Of a stretch of DNA of 64,000 nucleotides, positions 53,403 through 60,253 are shown in pieces. Every line of letters begins with the position of its first letter. Positions within the stretch are counted from its first letter, which is position 1. The DNA comes from Mameliella sp. CS4 (GTDB lineage Bacteria; Pseudomonadota; Alphaproteobacteria; Rhodobacterales; Rhodobacteraceae). The position numbers were made by a program, and so were the translations under genes. The stretch covers positions 1 through 64,000 of the forward strand of contig NZ_JAHXRQ010000019.1 of assembly GCF_019392335.1 (NCBI RefSeq). Reading direction: 5' to 3'. The notes below the pieces were generated by a model that was given only the letters and a program-made list of their open reading frames with translations, was not told the DNA's origin and searched no databases.

Positions 53403-53755
53403 GGCCGGTTCCTGTCGTTCAAAAGGTGGTCCTCGTGGCGGCTGACGATGGTCTCCAGCCGCTGCATGATCTTGGCGTTGCCCTCCATCACGGCCTCCAT
53501 TCGACCCAAAGATCCGGTCATCTCGGCGATGCTCAACTGGATGTTGTGGACGTCATCCTTGGACGGCAGGCCGCTGACAGTCTGTTCCAGCCGCGCGATC
53601 CGGATCTCGTGCCGGTCCATACGGTCGGACCCAGCCTTGAACCGTTCATCGACCTCGGACCGCCGGGTGCGGATCACCGCCACGATCATGGCAGCGAAAG
53701 ACAGCAGGATCGGGATGGCCTTCATGGCCATGTCGAGAAGATCGGCAGCAGTCAC
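53399..53755 (-). CDS. DUF2730 / Mu gp25-like membrane protein
   Basis: 118 aa. N-terminal membrane helix (MKAIPILLSFAAMIVAVI) and a coiled-coil periplasmic or cytoplasmic tail (IARLEQTVSGLPSKDDVHN). Typical DUF2730 placement after the lysis genes. Role unknown; may take part in lysis. Confidence 0.78.
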   Translation of the reverse strand: MTAADLLDMAMKAIPILLSFAAMIVAVIRTRRSEVDERFKAGSDRMDRHEIRIARLEQTVSGLPSKDDVHNIQLSIAEMTGSLGRMEAVMEGNAKIMQRLETIVSRHEDHLLNDRNRP

Positions 53756-54090
53756 AGCGCATCCCCCTCGGGCGTGGGCGCCTCGGAGAGCGTCTCATAG
53801 GTGTCCCCGCTGGCCACCAGGCAGGAGATCCCGTTGGGCATCGTCATGGTGACTGTCCATGTGCCCGTCGCATCCGACGCAAACACCTCCATGATCGCGC
53901 CGTTCGCACCCAGGCCTATGGCCCGCCGGGTTTCGCCATATTTCTCAGCCAGCCCCTCGATCAGGGCAGCACGGGGCACGCAGTGGCGCAGGGTCTGCGC
54001 CTCGGCAGGCACAGACAGGGAGGCGAAGACGAGGAGCGCAAGGATTGCCCCAAGGCACCAGGCGATCATTCCAAGGGTCGCGGATTTCAT
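53752..54090 (-). CDS. Exported small protein of the lysis cassette
   Basis: 112 aa from the ATG at 54090. A Sec signal (GMIAWCLGAILALLVFASL, ending at AEAQ) and a mature part of about 80 residues with two Cys (HCVPR and ISCLVAS) that may form a disulfide. Similar unnamed proteins occur in alphaproteobacterial phages. The position after the holin is where spanins are usually encoded, but it lacks a lipobox or long helix, so that role is doubtful. Confidence 0.7.
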   Translation of the reverse strand: MKSATLGMIAWCLGAILALLVFASLSVPAEAQTLRHCVPRAALIEGLAEKYGETRRAIGLGANGAIMEVFASDATGTWTVTMTMPNGISCLVASGDTYETLSEAPTPEGDAL

Positions 54091-54107
54091 GGTCAGTCCT
54101 TTCTGGA

Positions 54108-54653
54108 TCAATTCGACGCCCGCCAGGCGTCGAGGGCGGGATTGTCGGAAAGCACGGGGGTGGAGGCGCGGGGCGCCTCGCCATCTTCCAGCGCATCCAG
54201 GCTTGCGCGGCTCTTAAGGACCGCTTGTGTCTGGGTCAGAAGCCCCGCCACGTCGCGCTGGAAATCGAGACCCTTCACCTGCTGGCGCCCACCGAAGAAG
54301 AAGGTGACGATCACCAGGATCACGGCCCAGACGCTCTGCGGGATCACCCCCCAGGCGGCAAAGACCTGCGCCATGAAAACCGGGTCATAGGGGGTCCAGA
54401 CCAGCACCCAGAGCGCCCAGAGCGCCAGCAGCGGACGCGGCAAACGATTGAGACCGTCGATCAGGCTGTCCCACCAGGTGCGGCGTGTCCGGCGGCAGAA
54501 CTCGGCCGCGAACTGGTCCAGCGCGGCGCTGTCCAGGTCATGGCCGCGTTTCGAAGCGGCCTCTGCGTTGACCCGGAACACCTCGGCCATCTCGCGCACC
54601 GCGTTGCGGTCACCACCGAAGAGCGTGGAGAGGATCTGGCCGATCAGCCCCAT
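54108..54653 (-). CDS. Holin (GTA-type three-helix family)
   Basis: 181 aa. Membrane segments at about residues 73-88 (PLLALWALWVLVW), 93-103 and 107-121 (VWAVILVIVTFFFGG) fit the GTA holin 3TM family. N-terminal soluble part of about 60 residues. Its start overlaps the end of the muramidase gene by 10 bp. It forms membrane lesions that release the endolysin. Confidence 0.8.
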   Translation of the reverse strand: MGLIGQILSTLFGGDRNAVREMAEVFRVNAEAASKRGHDLDSAALDQFAAEFCRRTRRTWWDSLIDGLNRLPRPLLALWALWVLVWTPYDPVFMAQVFAAWGVIPQSVWAVILVIVTFFFGGRQQVKGLDFQRDVAGLLTQTQAVLKSRASLDALEDGEAPRASTPVLSDNPALDAWRASN

Positions 54654-55270
54654 GCCGCCACCCGCGCCTGAAACTCGGCATCGGTCATGTGGTACTCGGG
54701 CGAGATGAACTCCTCGGCGCGCTTGATCCAACCACCCTTGCCGCCGGCGCGGGTGCGGGCGTATTTGCGGCTGGCCCGGCGCCGGTCGGCGATGCGGAAA
54801 TAGAAGTTGCGCCGCTCGATCCCGTAGGCATCGACCAGGTGCTGCCCGGCCCGCTCCCAGGCACGGTTGGCGGCGGAGATGGTCTGGGGACCGATCACGC
54901 CATCGATGGCGATCGCGGGCGGGGCCATCTCGCACAGCAGCCGCTGGAGGAGCTTCACCGCGTTGGCGCCGGCATTGACGTACATGTCGAAGACGGTGGC
55001 CTGCAGCGGCTCGGGCAGCTCGTCGATGCGCGGCCCGAAGAAATAGCGCTCCTCGAAGATCAGGATCGCGTGATCCTGCGACAGCGCACGCACATCCATC
55101 ACGTCGATGTCGCCGTCACCATCCAGGTCGCCCCAGGGGATGTTGCGCAGCGTGTGGATGGTGACGCCGTACTTGGTCGCGCCACCCGGATCGTCGGGAT
55201 CGTTCACGAACGCGCCCTCGCGGGCGACGATCTCCTCGGCCATTCGGCGCACGTCATGTTTCGTGGACAT
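54644..55270 (-). CDS. Endolysin: GH108 N-acetylmuramidase
   Basis: 208 aa. Catalytic motif REGAFVNDPDDPGGATKYG with Glu18, characteristic of glycoside hydrolase family 108 (ZliS-like). Residues 48-59 (DLDGDGDIDVMD) form an EF-hand/dockerin-like calcium loop inside the catalytic domain. C-terminal peptidoglycan-binding-like segment (AIDGVIGPQTISAANRA). No signal peptide seen. First gene after the Plys-like element, with GGGGG 7 bases before the ATG. Confidence 0.9.
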   Translation of the reverse strand: MSTKHDVRRMAEEIVAREGAFVNDPDDPGGATKYGVTIHTLRNIPWGDLDGDGDIDVMDVRALSQDHAILIFEERYFFGPRIDELPEPLQATVFDMYVNAGANAVKLLQRLLCEMAPPAIAIDGVIGPQTISAANRAWERAGQHLVDAYGIERRNFYFRIADRRRASRKYARTRAGGKGGWIKRAEEFISPEYHMTDAEFQARVAAWG

Positions 55271-55277
55271 CTGATAC

Positions 55278-55292
55278 CCCCGTTGAACGGGG
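55278..55292. repeat. Palindrome in the lysozyme leader
   Basis: CCCCGTT-g-AACGGGG, perfect 7-bp arms, 8 bp upstream of the endolysin ATG. It would fold in the mRNA leader and overlap the ribosome site, so it may tune lysozyme translation. Confidence 0.4.
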
Positions 55293-55335
55293 TCAGAATG
55301 CCGGGTTGAAACGGGTGCCTACATTGGGAAGGTTG
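55291..55335 (-). promoter_or_regulatory. Conserved late-promoter element upstream of the endolysin gene (Plys-like)
   Basis: CTACATTGGGAAGGTTG at 55319-55335 (plus-strand reading) is identical to 45707-45723. The next 28 bases on the minus strand share a spaced AACCnGGCATTnTGnCC pattern with that site. It lies between the Mor/C-like activator and the endolysin, where Mu has Plys. The probable ligand is the HTH protein at 55336-55719. Confidence 0.65.
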
Positions 55336-55719
55336 TCAGAACAGAGACAGCTGATCGGGATCGGCTGGAGGCTTGTCGCCACCGGCCTCGCGCAGGGTCC
55401 GCTTGACGTTTGTGCTGCTGGTTTTCAGGGCGCGGCAAATCTGCCCGACCGACAGGCCCTCCGCGTGCAGCGCGCGGATCAGCCAGTTTTTTGGCATCGG
55501 GATCTCGGTCAGGTTCGACCGCATGCGCGCGCCGAGCGCCCGCATCTTGTCGGCGCCGATCAGATGCTCGGCCGCACTGCGGCCACGGGGGTCGTCCGGA
55601 AACCAGAGAGGCGAGCCGCCGAACATGACCAGGAAGCTGACCGCCATGCGCGGCCCCAGGACCTCGATATAGGGATCCAGGTGCGCCGGGTGGCGAGGAT
55701 ATGCCACCGGGTCGGTCAT
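55336..55719 (-). CDS. Mor/C-like late transcription activator (probable)
   Basis: 127 aa. AVSFLVMFGGSPLWFPDDPR resembles the Mor dimerisation region (A-x-x-x-x-FGG-x-x-x-x-P), and the C-terminal LSVGQICRALKTSSTNVKRT is a clear helix-turn-helix. Position matches Mu C: last gene before lysis, directly upstream of the repeated promoter element. It probably activates late transcription. The likeness to Mor is moderate. Confidence 0.65.
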   Translation of the reverse strand: MTDPVAYPRHPAHLDPYIEVLGPRMAVSFLVMFGGSPLWFPDDPRGRSAAEHLIGADKMRALGARMRSNLTEIPMPKNWLIRALHAEGLSVGQICRALKTSSTNVKRTLREAGGDKPPADPDQLSLF

Positions 55720-55937
55720 TCCCGCGCGTTCTTCGCTCTGACGCCACAGACAGTGCCGCCGGACGCATAGAAGCGGAGATCCTCGGATGCCAGTTCATAC
55801 ATGCCTGCATTGGCGGTACCGGCAGCATCCGCACGGGCGGCGATGACTTGGCGCAAGGCTTCGACCTCTACGCCTGTGACGGTCTCGATGTACTGCAGGA
55901 GTGCATAGTCCGAGACCCTGTGGCGCGGCTTCTTCAT
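55716..55937 (-). CDS. Hypothetical protein of the early/middle region
   Basis: 73 aa (MKKPRHRVSDYALLQYIETV; GVRAKNARE). Not recognised; the first half may form a small helical DNA-binding domain. Overlaps GemA and the activator genes by 4 bp each. Confidence 0.6.
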   Translation of the reverse strand: MKKPRHRVSDYALLQYIETVTGVEVEALRQVIAARADAAGTANAGMYELASEDLRFYASGGTVCGVRAKNARE

Positions 55938-56380
55938 TTTCCGATCCTCGACCAGTCAAAGTCGATCCGGGAGCGCTTGCCCCATTGGATCAGCGCTTGC
56001 AGCACCGCGTCGATCTTGTCGTGATCGCGCAGCCCGTCGATGTCGGCCGGGACAAAGCCCCAGGCCTCGCCGAAGCGTTTCTGGATGAACTTGTTCAGCC
56101 CCTTGCGCGTCGGGTCCTTCAGCTCGCCCGCATGGCCCAACTTGGCCCAGAGGACGTGGACCAGGCGCAGGTCCGCGCGGGGCGCCTTGGCGCGCTTGCC
56201 GGAAGAGGGCCGGAACCCGCGCGCCTTCAACTCGTCCAGGACACGCTGCCGCTCATCGTCGGACATATCCGAGAGGCTGGTCTTGCCCACCAGGCGCAAC
56301 TGCAGATCATGTCGGGTGTCTGCGTCGATCCCGAGCTGGCGGCAACCGACGTGGATGGCGCGGATCATATTGGCGGTCAT
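55934..56380 (-). CDS. GemA / Mu gp16-like regulatory protein (DUF1018)
   Basis: 148 aa. IRAIHVGCRQLGIDADTRHD, LVGKTSLSDMSDDERQRVLD and GFRPSSGK are diagnostic of the gp16/GemA family; the C-terminal half (FIQKRFGEAWGFVPADID) is typical of the alphaproteobacterial forms. In Mu, GemA affects host gene expression and DNA supercoiling. It sits directly upstream of the activator region. Confidence 0.85.
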   Translation of the reverse strand: MTANMIRAIHVGCRQLGIDADTRHDLQLRLVGKTSLSDMSDDERQRVLDELKARGFRPSSGKRAKAPRADLRLVHVLWAKLGHAGELKDPTRKGLNKFIQKRFGEAWGFVPADIDGLRDHDKIDAVLQALIQWGKRSRIDFDWSRIGK

Positions 56381-56613
56381 GGATACACCTCGTCTTCGAA
56401 ACAGACATCCAGCGGGTGCCAGTCCCAGGCGAGCCTGAGCAGCGCTTCAAGGTACTTCGGTTCCGGCCCCGCGACCTGGAAGCCGCAGGCCGGGCAGCGG
56501 ATGATCACGCCGTCGGCCAGGTCGTCGCTCGTGAACTCGCCGACCAGCATCAAGGGTTCGTCATCGCAGGCCGGGCAGTTTAGCTCATCCTGATTGATCT
56601 GCTCGGCGGTCAT
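56377..56613 (-). CDS. Small zinc-ribbon protein
   Basis: 78 aa. Two CPAC pairs (LNCPACDDE and IIRCPACGF), 24 residues apart, form a likely zinc ribbon. Function unknown. Overlaps GemA and the 68-69 aa gene by 4 bp. Confidence 0.65.
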   Translation of the reverse strand: MTAEQINQDELNCPACDDEPLMLVGEFTSDDLADGVIIRCPACGFQVAGPEPKYLEALLRLAWDWHPLDVCFEDEVYP

Positions 56614-56816
56614 TGCTTTTCCTCCGGCGCAGGAAGTGCGAGCCGCCTCTGGCGTTTTGGCGGGGTCTTCGCATTCGCGATCATCTCGTCGAGCTCCTTC
56701 ATGTCGAAGCCCATGTGCGAGGGGTCCTGGTACTCCAGCTCGATCTTCAAAACGTGCTTTCCGGACCTGCTGGTGGAGCTGTAGGATCGGACCTTGGCCC
56801 AGTGAGAAATCATCAT
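56610..56816 (-). CDS. Hypothetical 68-aa protein
   Basis: From ATG 56816 (MMISHWAKVRSYSST). Mixed beta start and a helical, basic end (KTPPKRQRRLALPAP). Not recognised. Coupled to both neighbours by overlap. Confidence 0.55.
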   Translation of the reverse strand: MMISHWAKVRSYSSTSRSGKHVLKIELEYQDPSHMGFDMKELDEMIANAKTPPKRQRRLALPAPEEKQ

Positions 56817-57028
56817 TGGCGGGCTCCGATCATGCGTTGGACCTCGGCGGTCACGGCGCGGCCGTGAACCGGGCACAAGGGATCGAACAGGTGGCCACCG
56901 CAGGACAGCACGACAGCGGGGAACGTCGGGCTGCCACAGTCTTCTGGTGACGGGCAAACACAGCCGCGATCACGGGCATCTTCCGACGCCGGGACGATGA
57001 CGCTGAGATCGATTGCCGCAACAGCCAT
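56813..57028 (-). CDS. Small Cys-rich protein
   Basis: About 71 aa. Cys/His pattern RGCVCPSPEDC and LSCGGHLFDPLCPVHG suggests zinc binding. Start at the ATG in a GTGATG context (57028 or 57031). Unknown function. Confidence 0.55.
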   Translation of the reverse strand: MAVAAIDLSVIVPASEDARDRGCVCPSPEDCGSPTFPAVVLSCGGHLFDPLCPVHGRAVTAEVQRMIGARQ

Positions 57029-57252
57029 CACGCCCGCTCCTTCGCCCTGTCGACCTCATCGTCCATCGACGCCTTGAGTGCCGTGAAGCCTTGGCCGAGA
57101 TCGTCCAGCAAGCGGTCGATATCGGCACTGACCGGCCCTTCCTCGAAGAACCCGGCGATCTCGTAGAGCGTGCTCCTGGCCCGCTTCTCCAGCGCCTTCA
57201 GCTTGCGAAGCGACCGGGCGCGGGCGTCCTTTTCACTGCGAGGGTATGCCAT
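57028..57252 (-). CDS. Hypothetical helical protein
   Basis: About 74 aa, charged and helical (SLRKLKALEKRARSTLYEI; IDRLLDDLGQGFTALK). ATG at 57252 in TGATG overlap with the GapR-like gene; GTG at 57255 possible. Not recognised. Confidence 0.55.
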   Translation of the reverse strand: MAYPRSEKDARARSLRKLKALEKRARSTLYEIAGFFEEGPVSADIDRLLDDLGQGFTALKASMDDEVDRAKERA

Positions 57253-57506
57253 CACCCCATCCCCAGCGCAGCTTTGTACATGTCCAGCACCGCCTCTTCC
57301 TCGGCGATGTCGTCGGCCTCGCGCTTGCGCAGGGCGATCACCTTGCGCATGACCTTGGTGTCGTAGCCGCGCCCCTTGGCCTCGGCCATCAACTCCTTCT
57401 GCTGCTCGCCGATCTCGCGCTTTTCTTCTTCGAGGCGCTCATAGCGTTCGATGAGCTGTTTGAGCTCTCCTGCGGCAATGCCGTAGCTGTCGGTCTGGTC
57501 CTGCAT
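57252..57506 (-). CDS. GapR-like DNA-binding protein (DUF2312)
   Basis: 84 aa. Close to the GapR family: AAGELKQLIERYERLEEEKR, AEAKGRGYDTKVMRKVIALR and EAVLDMYKAALGM at the end. GapR encircles overtwisted DNA and helps topoisomerases ahead of replication forks in Caulobacter. The ATG at 57506 has AGGGAGG five bases upstream; a GTG at 57521 is possible. Encoded among Mu-type early genes, so it may aid replicative transposition (inference). Confidence 0.85.
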   Translation of the reverse strand: MQDQTDSYGIAAGELKQLIERYERLEEEKREIGEQQKELMAEAKGRGYDTKVMRKVIALRKREADDIAEEEAVLDMYKAALGMG

Positions 57507-57517
57507 CACATCCTCCC

Positions 57518-58156
57518 TCACGCCTTGGCCAGATCGATGGTGATGGCTTCCCAGGGCGCCTCGCCGTGGTCACGCTGGTAGCAGCGGACATAGGTCTTGG
57601 AGCCGACGACGCGCATGGCATCCCGGATCGCTTCCATCGCCCGTTTCCAGCGCTCGTCCGCAATCTCCAGGCGCAGCAGCATGAAGATCTCGGCGCGGTT
57701 GATCTGGCCCGCCTTGTCGGTGTTGAAGGCGCGGGTCACGACAGCGCGCAACTCGTCGCCGGCATCCGCCGCCCATTCGTTCAGGCACTCGTCGATCAGG
57801 TCTTTCGCGATCTGCAGCTCGGGGCCGAAGTCGATCTGATCGGCCACCTGGACCTGCACCTTCATGCATCCGTCAAAGCTCATGAAGGTCTTGTTGCCTT
57901 TCGCGCCGCCCTTGGTTTCACCGTACTCCTGCGCCAGCAGCGCCTCGAAGCCGGAGAGGTCCTCGAAGGTGTGGTTCTTGAACCGGCTGACCTGGCAGCT
58001 CAGTTCCTTTGCGTACCCAATCACCTTGCGGACCACCTCGTCCTGCAGTTGGTCCTGGGCCTTGACGGTCGTGAGCGGCTGCAGCCGCCCCTTGGCGTCC
58101 TTCATGTGCGGGGTGCCATCGATGTCGATGACGCCGGGTTTGCTGAAAGCGTTCAT
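57518..58156 (-). CDS. DUF3164 family protein
   Basis: 212 aa. Typical DUF3164 start (DIDGTPHMKDAKGRLQPL), a long helical middle and C-terminal VGSKTYVRCYQRD. Conserved early protein of Mu-like phages of unknown function. It lies in the early region between a zinc-ribbon gene and the GapR-like gene. Confidence 0.85.
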   Translation of the reverse strand: MNAFSKPGVIDIDGTPHMKDAKGRLQPLTTVKAQDQLQDEVVRKVIGYAKELSCQVSRFKNHTFEDLSGFEALLAQEYGETKGGAKGNKTFMSFDGCMKVQVQVADQIDFGPELQIAKDLIDECLNEWAADAGDELRAVVTRAFNTDKAGQINRAEIFMLLRLEIADERWKRAMEAIRDAMRVVGSKTYVRCYQRDHGEAPWEAITIDLAKA

Positions 58157-58362
58157 TGGTCGGTTTCCTCTTCTTCTGCTTCGATCAGCGAGCAATGGCA
58201 CGCTGGCTCCATTTCGACGGTGCAGCGGATCGGGCGGTCGCAGGTCGGGCAGACATGTTCGCCCTCCCCAACGTCGCCGAGGTCGGAGTAGCAACCGGGA
58301 CAGGTCCAGTAGTCGTAGCGGTTCGGGTTGCTGCAGTGGGTTGCGATGGGTTTGCTGGTCAC
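58153..58362 (-). CDS. Small zinc-ribbon protein
   Basis: 69 aa from the GTG at 58362 (GTGA overlap with the upstream stop). WTCPGCYSDLGD and HVCPTCDRPIRC form two CxxC pairs, followed by an acidic tail. Unknown function. Confidence 0.6.
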   Translation of the reverse strand: MTSKPIATHCSNPNRYDYWTCPGCYSDLGDVGEGEHVCPTCDRPIRCTVEMEPACHCSLIEAEEEETDQ

Positions 58363-58589
58363 AGCGCTACTCCCGCCGCCCGCGCGGCATCGACGGTGTC
58401 GATCTGACCCTCGTGATAAGCCCGCTGGCAGATCGGGCCTGCGCCCAGGCATTCGATCAGCGCGGCCATCGCGATGGTCTCCGCCATCGTCACCATCGAG
58501 GCGCCACGCATTCCACTGCGGTCGATCTTGGCGATGGCCGAGCCAGCCTTGGCCAGCATCTCGGCCTCGGTCATGGGGGGGTTAGGCAT
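58359..58589 (-). CDS. Hypothetical 76-aa protein
   Basis: Ala/Met-rich helical protein (MTEAEMLAKAGSAIAKIDRS). The ATG at 58589 has GGAG at suitable spacing. Not recognised. Confidence 0.55.
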   Translation of the reverse strand: MPNPPMTEAEMLAKAGSAIAKIDRSGMRGASMVTMAETIAMAALIECLGAGPICQRAYHEGQIDTVDAARAAGVAL

Positions 58590-58950
58590 TCCGGGTCTCC
58601 TTGTTCATGGAGCAGCGATTGCAGGCGCGGAACATCTGGACCGCGCGGGTGTTGCGCGACGAGAAGGCGGTCGAGCGCCCGCGCCAGTCGCGACAGACCT
58701 TCTTGTCGATCTCGCCCAGGACCGGGCAGACCAGCGTCTCGCCCATAAGGGCGCCGCGCACCCGCTCCTCGACCGCCGCCATGTCGCCGGAGTAGGTCCG
58801 GGACAGGACGGTCGAGACCAGGGAGGCACTACGCCCGATCCGGAGCGCCGCCTTGTTCTGGCTGGTGCGGTCGCACTCCTCGGCCAGTTCGCGGATCCAT
58901 GCGGGCATCTCCACGCCCCAGCCGATGCGGGCTTTCTCCAGCGCGCTCAT
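58582..58950 (-). CDS. Putative HTH regulator with C-terminal Cys pair
   Basis: 122 aa. A central segment (TSQNKAALRIGRSASLVSTV) looks like a helix-turn-helix; the C-terminus has CRDWRG and FRACNRCSMN, which may bind metal. Proteins of this type occur downstream of MuB in Mu-like prophages. The role is probably regulatory, from motif only. Confidence 0.6.
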   Translation of the reverse strand: MSALEKARIGWGVEMPAWIRELAEECDRTSQNKAALRIGRSASLVSTVLSRTYSGDMAAVEERVRGALMGETLVCPVLGEIDKKVCRDWRGRSTAFSSRNTRAVQMFRACNRCSMNKETRNA

Positions 58951-59489
58951 GACGCCCCCCCGTTCAACGGCAGGAATTCGCCCTCGTTCGGATCCACCAA
59001 GCCCTTGACTCGACGCACCACGGGTGCTTGCGGACCTGTGTTCCGGATCAACTGGTAGCGGGGCTGACGCCGTCCCGGGATCGCCGTCTCCCGCACCTTC
59101 AGGTAGCCAGCCGCCAGCAGCGATCGGCAGTAGGAACGGGCTAACTCGACGGTGACATCAACGCCCCCGGCATTGGCGTGCGCCGCCAAGTCGGTCGGGG
59201 TGAAGTTCGGCATCCGGCGCATGGCCCGCCACATGTTCCCCTCGGGGGTCGGGTCGGCCTTGACCGACGGCACAACGGGGATTGCCCGGGCTGCGTTGAC
59301 GTAGATCTTGCGATGGCCGTCCTTGCGGGACACCCGGATCCAGCCCAGGCGCGCCCAGCGGCGCATGAACTTCTGCGCGGTCTCGGCGCACATGTTCATC
59401 GCCTCAAGATCGGTCCAATGGAACTCGGCCAGCCCTTCGACTTTACGCCAGGCATCGCGCTCCATCGGGCTGCGGAAGTCCTGGCTCAT
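58947..59489 (-). CDS. Winged-helix-like hypothetical protein
   Basis: 180 aa. Two repeated segments resemble winged helices (FHWTDLEAMNMCAETAQKFM...IRVSRKDGHRKIY and FTPTDLAAHAN...YLKVRETAIPGRR). Probably binds DNA. It follows MuB with a 4-bp overlap. Family not named with confidence. Confidence 0.65.
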   Translation of the reverse strand: MSQDFRSPMERDAWRKVEGLAEFHWTDLEAMNMCAETAQKFMRRWARLGWIRVSRKDGHRKIYVNAARAIPVVPSVKADPTPEGNMWRAMRRMPNFTPTDLAAHANAGGVDVTVELARSYCRSLLAAGYLKVRETAIPGRRQPRYQLIRNTGPQAPVVRRVKGLVDPNEGEFLPLNGGAS

Positions 59490-60253
59490 GCCGCCCCCCG
59501 CTTGCGCTGGTTGCCCAACTGGGCGCTGATCGCGCCGCCGATCCCGTGGAGCTTCACCAGCGGCAGGAAGTCTGTGTCGACCTGGCGCTGCCCCCGCCGT
59601 CGCGCGGCTTCACGGATCCTCTCGAAGTTGACGCTCAGCTTGCGCGCGCTGCCATCGGTCAGGCGCAGCAACTCGTCCAGGGCGTCGGGCGAGACCTCGA
59701 CCCCGGCGCAGTAGATGCGTGCCAGGTGGCCTGCATCGGTGGCGTTGCAGGGCAGTGTCTCGGTGCTGACCAGGACACGGTCGTAGATGTTCGGCCACTT
59801 GGTCAGGTTCGCTTCGAAGTCCGGCTCCCCCACGAAGATCAGCGGCGTGAAACAGCCCTCGTAGATGTCTCGGGCCACGTCCATCATGCCACTCTTCATG
59901 AGGTACTGTGCGTCGTCGATGATCAGCGGGCGGTCGGAGAGCGCCAAGGCGCGGCTGATCGCGTCGGCCTTGCGGGGCAGCGTGCCCTTCACGCCCTTGA
60001 GTTCCAGCTCCTCCAGCAGCACGTCGGCCATGTGCTGGCGGGTCCAGGTGCTTTTGGCCTGTACGATATGCGCGTTGTACTCGTTCGCGGCGAGCGTCGT
60101 TGCCGAGGTCTTCCCAGCGCCATGCCGCCCGAAGAAAACACCGATCCCAGGAAGGGTAACGCTGCGGTGCTGTAGTTGATCGACCATTTCCAACAGGGCC
60201 GCGACGTTACGGAGGGGGGCCAGATCGCCTTGCATGTTCTGCTCCTTTTTCAT
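59486..60253 (-). CDS. Transposition ATPase (MuB-like)
   Basis: 255 aa AAA+ ATPase. Walker A GRHGAGKT at residues 42-49 and Walker B PLIIDDAQY with Asp113/Asp114. It lacks the N-terminal HTH of Mu B (312 aa), so it is the shorter form seen in many Mu-like phages. It should select target DNA, give target immunity and activate the transposase. It overlaps the transposase gene by 4 bp. Confidence 0.92.
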   Translation of the reverse strand: MKKEQNMQGDLAPLRNVAALLEMVDQLQHRSVTLPGIGVFFGRHGAGKTSATTLAANEYNAHIVQAKSTWTRQHMADVLLEELELKGVKGTLPRKADAISRALALSDRPLIIDDAQYLMKSGMMDVARDIYEGCFTPLIFVGEPDFEANLTKWPNIYDRVLVSTETLPCNATDAGHLARIYCAGVEVSPDALDELLRLTDGSARKLSVNFERIREAARRRGQRQVDTDFLPLVKLHGIGGAISAQLGNQRKRGAA

